From Flavobacteriales bacterium (lineage in GTDB: Bacteria > Bacteroidota > Bacteroidia > Flavobacteriales_F > PHOS-HE28): a stretch of 64,000 nucleotides of DNA. Where the stretch lies: the NCBI GenBank assembly GCA_016710965.1, contig JADJTW010000031.1, positions 248,001-312,000 of the forward strand, given 5' to 3'. Position 1 is the first letter of the stretch, and every line of letters starts with the position of its first letter. The position numbers and the translations under genes were made by a program. Below the pieces are notes generated by a model, which did no database searches, was not told the DNA's origin, and saw nothing but the letters and a program-made list of their open reading frames with translations. Shown in pieces: positions 1 to 8,080 of the stretch.

Positions 1-2
1 AC

Positions 3-788
3 GTCGGGAGCATCGTTTATTACTCCATCAGTCCCCGGATCATGAACCTGCTGGTCCAGGTGCATGGCCAGTTGGGGGAAGTGACCGCCCGCCACCTTCA
101 TCTGCCACCATCGGGATCAGCGAAGACCTACCGGGCCAGTACGGTCCATGCCACCTTGGCGATCGAGGGTGGACTCCTTGATCCGCATCCGGTGGCTGCA
201 CTTGCCGAGGACCACAGCGCCAGCACACAGGGACCTGCGGCTTTGGAAGCGCTGAACACGCACCGTACCTACGACCTCCTCCCCTCGCTCGATCCCTTCG
301 CCGACCAGGACCTACGACAGGCGCATGGCGTGCTCATGCACGGACTGGCCGTGGATGCCGGTCGCTATCGCACCGGTCCCATGGAGGTCTTCTATGGCGA
401 CCCACAACCGCTGCGCACCGCACCGGCCAATGGACTACCCGTTGCCGTGCAGGACCTCTTGCGTTACGCAGAAGAGGATGACTTCCCGCCCCTGCTCACC
501 AGCTGCGTGCTCCACTTCGGCATGGTCTACCTGCGGCCCTTTACCGCCGGCAACGGCCGTCTCGCAAGGCTCTGGCAGCGGCGGATGCTCATGCGCCATT
601 GGCCGGTCTTCGCCTACCTGCCGGTCGAGGCTTTCATCCACAACGCGGAGCCCGCGTACAACGCCGCCTTGGAGTTCGCCGATCGCCGGGGCGATTGCGG
701 CGGCTTCATCACCTATGCTCGAACGCATCCAGGAAGCCCTCGCCGAATTGCTCGCCAGTTCCGATCCAAGTGCGGCTCGCCTGAGTGA
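3..788 (+). CDS. Fic-fold protein, catalytically degenerate, 5' truncated by window edge
   Basis: Fic/DOC-family protein. The frame is open from the left edge, and residues before the first Met (position 42) read like normal Fic_N sequence, so the true start is probably outside the window. Counting from that Met, an inhibitory-helix-like motif TLAIEG fits (S/T)xxxE(G/N) at about 38-43, and the active-site loop is RPFTAGNGRLAR at 165-176. The canonical loop is HxFx(D/E)GNGRxxR: here the catalytic His is Arg165 and the acidic Mg ligand is Ala169, so AMP transfer is unlikely. The C terminus is frame-broken. After GGFITY (near 714) the reading frame becomes unlike the family, while the +1 frame from 715 gives MLERIQEALAELLASS, a typical Fic C-terminal helix, and stays open to 912. 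Family assignment is firm; activity is doubtful. Confidence 0.75.
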   Translation, partial: VGSIVYYSISPRIMNLLVQVHGQLGEVTARHLHLPPSGSAKTYRASTVHATLAIEGGLLDPHPVAALAEDHSASTQGPAALEALNTHRTYDLLPSLDPFADQDLRQAHGVLMHGLAVDAGRYRTGPMEVFYGDPQPLRTAPANGLPVAVQDLLRYAEEDDFPPLLTSCVLHFGMVYLRPFTAGNGRLARLWQRRMLMRHWPVFAYLPVEAFIHNAEPAYNAALEFADRRGDCGGFITYARTHPGSPRRIARQFRSKCGSPE

Positions 789-1064
789 CGGAGCCTGGAC
801 TCTTCCTGCACCAGGATGCACCGCAACGGAGAAGTGCCACCCGTTCAGGAGGAAGGATTACATGGCCACCACCCAGATTGTCCACGGCAACCGCTCGACG
901 AGGGCCAATTGAGGAGGCGGTGACAGCGAGAGGCGGAAGCTCTCGGGGTGGATGGAATGTCGGTCCGACGCGCGGCTGGTCTGGAGTATCGGTCCAGACA
1001 CGCACAGCTCGCAACCGTCCTTTTCACTACGCCTGATTCTCGCGTCGAATGCGGCCGGATCCAA

Positions 1065-1072
1065 TACCTTCG
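1065..1072 (+). promoter_or_regulatory. -7 box TACCTTCG of the UvrD/PcrA gene
   Basis: TACCTTCG fits the Bacteroidota -7 consensus TAnnTTTG with C for the third T. It ends 6 nt before ATG 1079, which favours that start over the in-frame ATG at 1049 and implies an almost leaderless mRNA. Confidence 0.5.
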
Positions 1073-1078
1073 GCGCCG

Positions 1079-3457
1079 ATGAACTACCTCGAAGGCCTCA
1101 ACCCCGCCCAGCTCGCAGCGGTCGAAGCCACGGAAGGCCCCATGATGGTGATCGCCGGCGCGGGCAGCGGCAAAACACGCGTGCTCACCGTGCGCATTGC
1201 GCACCTCATGGCGGCTAAAGGCGTCGATCCCTTCCGCATCCTGGCGCTCACCTTCACCAACAAGGCGGCGCGCGAAATGAAGGAGCGCATCGCCAAACTC
1301 CTCGGCGAGAACGGCAGCACCGAAGCCCGCAACCTGTGGATGGGCACCTTCCACAGCGTGTTCTCCCGCATCCTCCGCGCCGAAGCGGACAAGCTCGGCT
1401 ACCCGAAGGATTTCACCATCTACGACACCGACGACAGTCGCAGCGTGATCAAGGGGATCCTGAAAGAGTGGCAACTGGACGACAAGCTCTACAAGCCGAG
1501 CCAGGTGCACGGCCGCATCAGCATCGCGAAGAACAACCTCATTGGTCCGCTGGAGTATCTGGCGAACGTGGAGTTGATGGCCGGTGATGCAGCCGTGGGT
1601 CGCGAACGGATCGGCGATCTGTACAAGGCTTACGCGGAGAAGTGCTTCCGCGCGGGTGCGATGGACTTCGACGACCTGCTCTACAACACCGCACTGCTTT
1701 TCCGCGATCATCCGGAAGCGATGGTGAAGTACCAGGCCCGCTTCCAATACCTGCTCGTGGATGAGTACCAGGACACCAATGCGGTGCAGTACAGCATCGT
1801 GAAGACGCTCGCCGCACGCCACGAGAACATCACCGTGGTGGGCGACGACAGCCAGAGCATCTACGCCTTCCGCGGAGCGAACATCCAGAACATCCTCAAC
1901 TTCCGCAGCGACTACGCGGACCACAAGCTCTTCAAGCTGGAGCAGAACTACCGCAGCACCAAGACCATCGTGGGCGCGGCCAATTCGCTCATCGAGAAGA
2001 ACAAGGACCAGATCAAGAAGACCATCTGGACCGACAACGGCGAAGGCGAGAAGATCAAGGTACACCGCTCGTTGAGCGACAACGAGGAAGGCTCCTTCGT
2101 GGCGCACACGATCTTCGAGAACAAGATGCAGAACCAGGTGCCGAACAAGGGGTTCGCCATCCTGTACCGCACCAACGCACAGAGCCGCAGCATGGAGGAA
2201 GCGCTGCGCAAGCTCAACATCCCCTACCGCATCTATGGCGGCCTCAGCTTCTACCAGCGCAAGGAGATCAAGGACCTCATCAGCTACTTCCGTTTGGTCT
2301 GCAATCCGCGTGATGAGGAAGCGCTGAAGCGTGTGATCAACTACCCCACGCGCGGTATCGGGCAAACCACCATCGACAAGTTGCTCGTGGCTGCTGCGGC
2401 AAAGCAGATGTCCATCTGGGACTTGTTGCTCCAGCACCTCGGCGAACTCGACTTCCACGCAGGCACGCGCAAAGCCATCGCGGAATTCGTGCTGATGATC
2501 CAAGGCTTCCAGACGATGCTCACCACGCACAGCGCGTACGCCCTGGGTGAGCATGTCGCGCGCAGCAGCGGGATCCTCAAAGACCTCTTCACGGACAAGA
2601 TCGCCGGCATGAAGGAGTTCAGCGATGCGCAGGCCGAAGGCACCGATGTGCCGAAGACGCTGAGCGACTTCCTGATCGATGTTGCGCTTTTGACGGATGC
2701 GGACAATGTCGATCCCAACGACAACGACCGCGTGAGCCTGATGACCATCCACAGCGCGAAGGGCCTGGAGTTCCCGTACGTGCATGTGGTTGGCTTGGAA
2801 GAAGACCTCTTCCCGAACCTGATGGCCGTGCAGAGCCGCGCCGACCTGGAGGAAGAACGCCGCCTCTTCTATGTGGCGATCACACGCGCCGAGAAGCGTT
2901 GCACGCTGAGCTATGCCATAAGCCGCTACAAGTGGGGCAACCTCACGGCCAGCGAGCCCAGCCGCTTCATCGAAGAGATCGATGCGCAATACCTGGAGAT
3001 GCCCCGGCAGGTGGAGCGCCCTTCGCTCTTCGGCGGAACGGACCGCGCAATACCGCCTTGGGCCCGGAAAGCACCGGGCTACGAACGGCAATCCGAGGAC
3101 CGCGACTCCTCACGTCCGGTGTATGGTCGTGAGCGCACAGCACCTGGCATTGGAAAAGCGAAGCCTCCAGGAGCGCCATCGCGTACGGTGCGAACACCAC
3201 CTTCAACAGAGCCGGCACGTAAGAACCTCAAGCGTGTTTCCTCTTCGGGCACGCCGCTCGAAGCCACCAGCACGTTGGGTGGGCTGGTTCCCGATCTACA
3301 GGAAGGCCAGACCGTGCAGCACGAGCGCTTCGGCAAAGGCAAGGTGCTGAAGGTGGAAGGCAATGCGCCGGACTTGAAGGCGACGGTCTTCTTTCCGAGT
3401 GCCGGGCAGAAGAACCTTTTACTGCGCTTCGCGAAGCTGACGGTGGTGGAGGGCTGA
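1079..3457 (+). CDS. uvrD: UvrD/PcrA-type superfamily 1 DNA helicase
   Basis: ATP-dependent 3'-5' DNA helicase of repair and replication-restart type, 792 aa, about the usual PcrA/UvrD length. Motifs in order: Walker A GAGSGKT (27-33), motif Ia LTFTNKAAREM, Walker B DEYQDTN (about 228), motif III VGDDSQSIYAFRGA (about 254), motif IV LEQNYRS, motif V TIHSAKGLEF (about 555) and motif VI RRLFYVAITRA (about 595). The last 50 residues (VQHERFGKGKVLKVEG...) match the Tudor-like C-terminal domain of PcrA/UvrD. An in-frame ATG at 1049 exists, but the promoter box at 1065-1072 and the start of family homology favour 1079. The gene stands alone and converges on the lipoprotein gene with a 3-bp gap. pcrA and uvrD cannot be separated from sequence alone. 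Confidence 0.95.
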   Translation: MNYLEGLNPAQLAAVEATEGPMMVIAGAGSGKTRVLTVRIAHLMAAKGVDPFRILALTFTNKAAREMKERIAKLLGENGSTEARNLWMGTFHSVFSRILRAEADKLGYPKDFTIYDTDDSRSVIKGILKEWQLDDKLYKPSQVHGRISIAKNNLIGPLEYLANVELMAGDAAVGRERIGDLYKAYAEKCFRAGAMDFDDLLYNTALLFRDHPEAMVKYQARFQYLLVDEYQDTNAVQYSIVKTLAARHENITVVGDDSQSIYAFRGANIQNILNFRSDYADHKLFKLEQNYRSTKTIVGAANSLIEKNKDQIKKTIWTDNGEGEKIKVHRSLSDNEEGSFVAHTIFENKMQNQVPNKGFAILYRTNAQSRSMEEALRKLNIPYRIYGGLSFYQRKEIKDLISYFRLVCNPRDEEALKRVINYPTRGIGQTTIDKLLVAAAAKQMSIWDLLLQHLGELDFHAGTRKAIAEFVLMIQGFQTMLTTHSAYALGEHVARSSGILKDLFTDKIAGMKEFSDAQAEGTDVPKTLSDFLIDVALLTDADNVDPNDNDRVSLMTIHSAKGLEFPYVHVVGLEEDLFPNLMAVQSRADLEEERRLFYVAITRAEKRCTLSYAISRYKWGNLTASEPSRFIEEIDAQYLEMPRQVERPSLFGGTDRAIPPWARKAPGYERQSEDRDSSRPVYGRERTAPGIGKAKPPGAPSRTVRTPPSTEPARKNLKRVSSSGTPLEATSTLGGLVPDLQEGQTVQHERFGKGKVLKVEGNAPDLKATVFFPSAGQKNLLLRFAKLTVVEG

Positions 3458-3460
3458 TCC

Positions 3461-3790
3461 CTACCGCTCCCACACCACCTTCACGAATGCGGCGTCCCGG
3501 GCGAATTCTTCGGTCGGTCCGGTGGGAATTCCAGTGATACCGCAACACGAGCAGATCATCTCGCATCTGCTATTCACCACTTCAGTCGGGTAATCAGCGC
3601 AGCCGCTCACCACCTGGCGATAGACCTTCTCGCCACGGAAGAGGTGCTCCTCCACTTTGGTGACGCAATCGGCTCCGCCAAGGGCGAGCTTCTTGGCGAG
3701 GCACTCGGGCATGCCACCTGAGCCCTCCTTGTTGCAACCCGCACCAAGCGCAATGCTAGAAGCGAGCAGTAGACCAGGCAGTGTTCGCAT
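3461..3790 (-). CDS. Small lipoprotein, DUF6970-like
   Basis: About 109 aa from ATG 3790 (a TTG two codons upstream is less likely). A signal peptide ends in lipobox LGAGC, so the mature protein should be lipid-anchored at its first Cys. The body (PECLAKKL...VYRQVVSGCADYP...CEMICSCCGITG) has the spacing of Bacteroidota proteins annotated DUF6970: PEC, a KVY strand, then a Cys-rich segment ending in GG/GITG. Function is unknown. Many Cys suggest disulphides in the periplasm. Convergent with the helicase gene. Confidence 0.7.
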   Translation of the reverse strand: MRTLPGLLLASSIALGAGCNKEGSGGMPECLAKKLALGGADCVTKVEEHLFRGEKVYRQVVSGCADYPTEVVNSRCEMICSCCGITGIPTGPTEEFARDAAFVKVVWER

Positions 3791-3933
3791 GCTCAATGTT
3801 ACGGAGCAAGCTGTTCTGCCAACTGCGCTATATGCAGGACCCGGACTCGATGACCAGCTACGGATCCGTGGGAAGCGGGACGGGCAGCATGGCTAGCGGA
3901 TGTGGTGTCTACCTTTCAACCAAACCCTCACCG

Positions 3934-4914
3934 ATGGCAAGACCGCTACCTCTCCTCCTCGCCCTTCTTCCATCGTTCACCAGCGCACAGTACTACTACC
4001 AGGACTTCGATGGCAACTGGAACAACCTGCCCTACGCCATCGACACCGATGCGGGCAACCTGTGGCAGGTGGGTCCGCCGCAGAAGACGCATTTCCTCGC
4101 GGCGTACTCCTTACCGAACGTGATCGTAACGGACACGATGAACGCCTACCCCACGAGCAACCACTCATCGTTCACCATCGCCGCGCCACAGGATCCGTTC
4201 AGCTGGTCGCCGGTGTTCTTCGTCTCGTTCTACCAGAAGATCGATACCGACAGCCTGCAGGACGGCGGCTACATTGAAGTGAGCTGGGATAACGGCGGCA
4301 CATGGGCCAACATCTTCGAGGATTGGATGATGCCGGTGAACATCGAGTACTACGACGGCGGGTGGATACCCATGCAGGCCGACACGCTATCGAACGGCCA
4401 GATCGGATTCAGCGGCGTGAGCAACGCGAACGGGAGCGATCCGGAGTGGAGCTTCACCAGCATCTGCTGGACGAACATGGGCCTTACCGAGGTGGACACC
4501 TTCATGCTCCGGTTCAACTTCATCAGCGACACGCTCGCCGAAGCGCGTGACGGCTGGATGATCGACAACATCGAGATCCAGTCGGGCCTGGTGCATCCCG
4601 TAGCCGACTTCATCCTCAATGACGACTACTTCCTGGTAGCCCCGAATCCCATGGGCGATCGCACGCACATCCTCTTCGACCTGGATGAGGAGATGAACGA
4701 TGTGCATATCGCGCTGCTCGACCCGCAGGGCAGGCCGGTGCGCGTGCTCCGCGACGGCCTGCTTCCACGCAAACGCGACCACATCGTGCTATGGCGCAAT
4801 GAGCTGCCAGCCGCCGATGGCATCTATTTCATACAAGCGCGCATCAACGATCGCACCACGGTGCATAAGCTCATGGTGCATTCCGGAGGCGGCTACCTCT
4901 GGGGCGTGAAGTGA
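3934..4914 (+). CDS. Secreted protein with T9SS type A sorting domain
   Basis: 326 aa from ATG 3934. The longer open frame from 3781 lacks a plausible start, whereas 3934 begins a clean signal peptide (MARPLPLLLALLPSFTSAQ). The middle (about 20-225) is a beta-rich region (YYYQDFDGNW..., VSWDNGGTWANIF..., GWMIDNIEI) resembling MAM/jelly-roll-like modules common in Bacteroidota surface proteins. The C-terminal 85 residues form a T9SS sorting domain: the APNPMGDR entry, a central LLDPQGRPVRVL strand, then ADGIYFIQARI and a final KLMVHS strand. A longer than usual tail (GGGYLWGVK) follows. Likely exported through the Sec system, then T9SS, to the cell surface. Substrate or partner unknown. Confidence 0.8.
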   Translation: MARPLPLLLALLPSFTSAQYYYQDFDGNWNNLPYAIDTDAGNLWQVGPPQKTHFLAAYSLPNVIVTDTMNAYPTSNHSSFTIAAPQDPFSWSPVFFVSFYQKIDTDSLQDGGYIEVSWDNGGTWANIFEDWMMPVNIEYYDGGWIPMQADTLSNGQIGFSGVSNANGSDPEWSFTSICWTNMGLTEVDTFMLRFNFISDTLAEARDGWMIDNIEIQSGLVHPVADFILNDDYFLVAPNPMGDRTHILFDLDEEMNDVHIALLDPQGRPVRVLRDGLLPRKRDHIVLWRNELPAADGIYFIQARINDRTTVHKLMVHSGGGYLWGVK

Positions 4915-5754
4915 TCACCGACCCAGGACGCGCCGGGCCGCGCCGCGCAATTTGCGCGCAGGTGCGATGAGAAGACGGTGCGCAAAGGCCACTCGCAGGG
5001 AGCGCAGGCGATCAATGCGCTTGGGGCCGGGGATACCGAATTCCTTTTCCAGGTCGATCGCGAAACGCACCCGCCCGCTGGCAAAACTGTTGAGCACGTT
5101 GCCGCTATGGATCATCTGCAGCCACATCGGCGTCGCGATGCCCACGTCGCGCAGCAACCCGGTATCCTGGGCTTGGTGATGCATCACATCGAGAATCGTT
5201 TTCACCTGTCCCTCCTTCACGCGTTCTATACGTGCGATGAAGGGATTGCTAGGCTTGCGTAGATCGGCCGCCACGCCACGGTCCATGTCGTACTGGATAC
5301 CGTTGAGGAAGTTGATCATCTCATCGTCCTGCCCGTGGAACTCAGCACGCAGCCGTTCCACGTACGTGCGGTGGAACGCATCGTCATTGTCGATGCGCGC
5401 CGTGATGATATGGCTGTCCTCGGGGCCCAGCCGCTTTACTACTTCAGTACGATACCGCCGCACCTGCATTTCACCGTCCTTCAGGAAACAGGGGATGAAC
5501 TGCGGGAACCGCTGGTTCAGCTCCGCGATCCGGGTGAGGAAAGGCTCGGGCGTGCGGTCGCTGAAGAATACCAGCCAGTGGAAGTCGGTGTCCGTCTGCG
5601 CCATGACCGAAGGCAGGCACACCTGTTCGAAAAGGTCGAAGCGCTTGGCAAGCCAATCGAGCGTGCCCGTGGGCGAGCCAGCCTTATCCGTGCGCTCGAT
5701 ATTGCCCTTGAGCACGATGTTGAAGCGCGTATTGATGAAGACCTTGGGGCGCAT
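4915..5754 (-). CDS. Putative rhamnosyltransferase-family glycosyltransferase
   Basis: About 279 aa from ATG 5754 (MRPKVFINTRFN); ATG 5769 is also in frame but overlaps the promoter box. The layout TRFNI near the N terminus, then LFEQVCLPSVMAQTDTDFHWLVFFSD, then ITARIDNDDAF matches the Rhamno_transf family (PF11316), a GT-A-like fold in which DNDD is the likely metal or sugar-nucleotide site. The C terminus is basic. It abuts the T9SS cargo gene tail to tail, with no spacer. Donor and acceptor are unknown; a role in surface polysaccharide is inferred from the family only. Confidence 0.75.
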   Translation of the reverse strand: MRPKVFINTRFNIVLKGNIERTDKAGSPTGTLDWLAKRFDLFEQVCLPSVMAQTDTDFHWLVFFSDRTPEPFLTRIAELNQRFPQFIPCFLKDGEMQVRRYRTEVVKRLGPEDSHIITARIDNDDAFHRTYVERLRAEFHGQDDEMINFLNGIQYDMDRGVAADLRKPSNPFIARIERVKEGQVKTILDVMHHQAQDTGLLRDVGIATPMWLQMIHSGNVLNSFASGRVRFAIDLEKEFGIPGPKRIDRLRSLRVAFAHRLLIAPARKLRGAARRVLGR

Positions 5755-5766
5755 GGCGTGGGCGGC

Positions 5767-5774
5767 CAAAAGTA
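5767..5774 (-). promoter_or_regulatory. -7 box TACTTTTG of the rhamnosyltransferase-like gene
   Basis: Reads TACTTTTG on the minus strand, a consensus TAnnTTTG box, 12 nt before ATG 5754. The divergent DUF4290 box lies about 30 bp away. Confidence 0.5.
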
Positions 5775-5804
5775 GGCGGGGACTTCCCGCTCAAAGGTGT
5801 TCTC

Positions 5805-5812
5805 TACATTCG
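5805..5812 (+). promoter_or_regulatory. -7 box TACATTCG upstream of the DUF4290 gene
   Basis: TACATTCG, 62 nt before ATG 5875. The same word recurs before hppA (15273) and the flavin reductase gene (60940). Confidence 0.45.
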
Positions 5813-5874
5813 CACCAGCGCTCGCCGACCATCGTCCACGCTGAGGCGCATTTTCCCTTCCTAGCCGCTCCCAC

Positions 5875-6537
5875 ATGAGCACACCATCATACGATTACAA
5901 TACGCAGCGCCCGCACCTCATCATCCCCGAGTATGGGCGCAACGTGCAGCGGATGGTGGAGCACTGCCTGGGCATCGAAGAGCGGGACAAGCGCACCTAC
6001 ACCGCCAAGGCCATCATCCAGGTCATCGCGCGCCTCAACCCCCAACTGCGCAACAGCGACAACTTCGAGCGTACGCTCTGGGACCACCTCTATATCATGA
6101 GCGAGTTCAAGCTCGATGTGGACGGCCCCTTCCCCAAGCCCAGCCCGGAGGAACTGGAGAGCAAGCCCGAGCGCGTGCCCTACCCGCAGGCACCGATCAA
6201 GTACGGCCACTATGGGAAATTGGTTGAGCGCATGATCGCGCAGTGCGCGGAGATGGAGGCCGGTGAGAAGCGCGATGCCTATTCGTTGATCATCGCCAAC
6301 CTCATGAAGCGGCAATTCCTGGCTTGGAACCGCGATACGGTGCCCGACACCATCATCATCAAGGACCTCGCGGAACTGAGCAAAGGCAAGGTGAAGCTGG
6401 CCCCGGGTGCCGAACTGGCGCACACCGCCGATCTGCTGCGCGCGCAGCAGCAAGGACCGCGCAACGAGGTGGACCTGCGCAAACGCCCGAGCGGTGGTGG
6501 CAAGAAGCGGCACCGCAAGCGGAAGAACCGGTATTAG
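5875..6537 (+). CDS. DUF4290 domain protein
   Basis: 220 aa. The protein matches the DUF4290 family of Bacteroidota from its N terminus (YDYNTQRPHLIIPEYGRNVQRMVEH) through two repeated helical halves that share the pattern YGxxVxRM (YGRNVQRMVEHCLGIE and YGKLVERMIAQCAEME), so it looks like an internal duplication. The last 35 residues are a strongly basic, probably disordered tail (KRPSGGGKKRHRKRKNRY), which suggests nucleic-acid or ribosome contact. It lies directly upstream of murA, separated by a heptad-word hairpin that starts 5 bp after its stop codon. Function is unknown. Confidence 0.85.
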   Translation: MSTPSYDYNTQRPHLIIPEYGRNVQRMVEHCLGIEERDKRTYTAKAIIQVIARLNPQLRNSDNFERTLWDHLYIMSEFKLDVDGPFPKPSPEELESKPERVPYPQAPIKYGHYGKLVERMIAQCAEMEAGEKRDAYSLIIANLMKRQFLAWNRDTVPDTIIIKDLAELSKGKVKLAPGAELAHTADLLRAQQQGPRNEVDLRKRPSGGGKKRHRKRKNRY

Positions 6538-6542
6538 GTCAC

Positions 6543-6637
6543 AGTTGTCGGTTGTCAATTGTCAGGCTGAACCTGCTGAACGGTGGGGCGTGCCGAGTTT
6601 GACATGCCTGGCAACTGACAACCGACAACTGACAACT
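6543..6637. repeat. Hairpin repeat with GTTGTC heptad words
   Basis: Two 23-bp arms (6543-6565 and 6608-6630, two mismatches) enclose 42 bp. The left arm is built from 7-base words (AGTTGTC, GGTTGTC, AATTGTC); the right arm is their complement and runs one further heptad to 6637. It fills the space between DUF4290 and murA, starting 5 bp after the DUF4290 stop. A relative lies at 60699-60787. Confidence 0.85.
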
Positions 6638-6699
6638 CCCCCCATAACACACGGCACAACCCGCCGCGCGCGTTGTTGCTTCGCGCAACAGACGTCAGC

Positions 6700-8004
6700 A
6701 TGCACAGTTTCCGTATTGAAGGAGGCCGCCGGTTGAAGGGCGTACTGGTGCCGCAGGGCGCCAAGAACGAAGCGTTGCAGATCCTCTGCGCCGTACTGCT
6801 CACGAGCGAGCCATTGACGATCCACAACATCCCCGACATCGTGGATGTGAACAAGCTCATCGAGCTATTGAAGGCGATGGGCGTGACGGTGGAGAAGCTC
6901 GGGACCGGCAGCTATCGATTCCAGGCGAAGAGCGTGAACCTGGAGTTCTTCCTGGACCCCGAGTACAAGCGCATGGGCGGCAGCTTGCGCGGAAGCGTGA
7001 TGGTGGCCGGCCCGGCGCTCGCCCGCTTCGGCCGCGGCTACATCCCCTCGCCCGGCGGAGACAAGATCGGGCGGCGTCGCATGGATACGCACTTCACCGG
7101 TTTCGAGAAGCTGGGCGCAGAGATCAGGTACGACGCCAAGGAAGGCTTCTACCGCGCTGAAGCGAAGCAGTTGAAAGGCGCCTACATGCTGCTCGATGAA
7201 GCCAGCGTGACCGGTACCGCGAACATCGTGATGGCAGCCGTGATGGCCGAAGGCCGCACCACCATCTTCAACGCCGCATGCGAACCATATCTGCAGCAGC
7301 TCTGCAACATGCTGGTGCGCATGGGTGCGCGCATCAGCGGCATCGGCAGCAACCTGTTGACCATCGATGGCGTGAAGGAGCTCGGCGGCACCGAGCATCG
7401 CATGCTTCCGGACATGATCGAGATCGGCTCCTTCATCGGGCTGGCGGCCATGACGCGCAGCGAGATCACCATCAAGGACACGGGCTACGACCATCTGGGC
7501 GTGATACCCGAGGTCTTCCGCAAATTGGGCATCGCGGTGGAGCGCAATGGCGACGATATCCACGTGCCGGCGCAGGAGCACTACTCCATCAGCAAGTTCA
7601 TCGATGGCAGCAACATGATCGTCGCCGATGCCCCGTGGCCCGGCTTCACGCCCGACCTGCTGAGCATCGTGCTGGTCACCGCCGTCCAAGCCAAGGGCAG
7701 TGTCCTCATCCATCAGAAGATGTTCGAGAGCCGCCTCTTCTTCGTGGATAAATTGATCGAGATGGGCGCGCAGATCACGCTCTGCGATCCGCACCGCGCC
7801 CTGGTCATCGGCCACGATTTCCAAATGCCCCTGAGGGCCATCCGAATGACCAGCCCCGATATACGCGCTGGCGTTTCGCTGCTTATCGCTGCGCTCAGTG
7901 CCGAAGGGACCAGCACGATAGACAACATCGAGCAGATCCGTCGTGGATACCAGGATATCGAAGGCCGCCTGAACGCCATCGGGGCAAGGATCGAGGTGAT
8001 CTGA
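6700..8004 (+). CDS. murA: UDP-N-acetylglucosamine 1-carboxyvinyltransferase, Asp-type active site
   Basis: First committed step of peptidoglycan synthesis: transfer of enolpyruvate from PEP to UDP-GlcNAc in the cytoplasm. 434 aa from ATG 6700, where homology begins (MHSFRIEGGRRLKG). The conserved N-terminal QGAKNEAL contains the substrate Lys-Asn pair. The mobile catalytic loop reads SPGGDKIGRRRMDTH (about 117-131): Asp121 sits where E. coli MurA has Cys115. Asp at this site is the known fosfomycin-insensitive form, as in Mycobacterium and Chlamydia. The C-terminal half is complete (DIRAGVSLLIAALSAEG, then a final QIRRGYQDIEGRL). It follows DUF4290 and the hairpin and is probably transcribed with DUF4290 or from a weak promoter in the gap. 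Confidence 0.95.
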   Translation: MHSFRIEGGRRLKGVLVPQGAKNEALQILCAVLLTSEPLTIHNIPDIVDVNKLIELLKAMGVTVEKLGTGSYRFQAKSVNLEFFLDPEYKRMGGSLRGSVMVAGPALARFGRGYIPSPGGDKIGRRRMDTHFTGFEKLGAEIRYDAKEGFYRAEAKQLKGAYMLLDEASVTGTANIVMAAVMAEGRTTIFNAACEPYLQQLCNMLVRMGARISGIGSNLLTIDGVKELGGTEHRMLPDMIEIGSFIGLAAMTRSEITIKDTGYDHLGVIPEVFRKLGIAVERNGDDIHVPAQEHYSISKFIDGSNMIVADAPWPGFTPDLLSIVLVTAVQAKGSVLIHQKMFESRLFFVDKLIEMGAQITLCDPHRALVIGHDFQMPLRAIRMTSPDIRAGVSLLIAALSAEGTSTIDNIEQIRRGYQDIEGRLNAIGARIEVI

Positions 8005-8068
8005 AGCCGGGGGCCGGAAGGCGACCCTATTGCGGCATGAACTTGGCTTACCGCGCGGCCACCTTCCC

Positions 8069-8076
8069 TACTTTCG
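8069..8076 (+). promoter_or_regulatory. -7 box TACTTTCG of the TlpA-like gene
   Basis: TACTTTCG ends 4 nt before ATG 8081, so the message is predicted to be leaderless or nearly so. Confidence 0.5.
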
Positions 8077-8080
8077 CCCC

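Noticed and set aside
845..3091. 748-aa open frame on the minus strand across the helicase gene
   Set aside because: Shadow of a GC-rich gene: the plus strand encodes a full set of UvrD motifs, and the minus frame is His/Ala/Val-rich with no domain.
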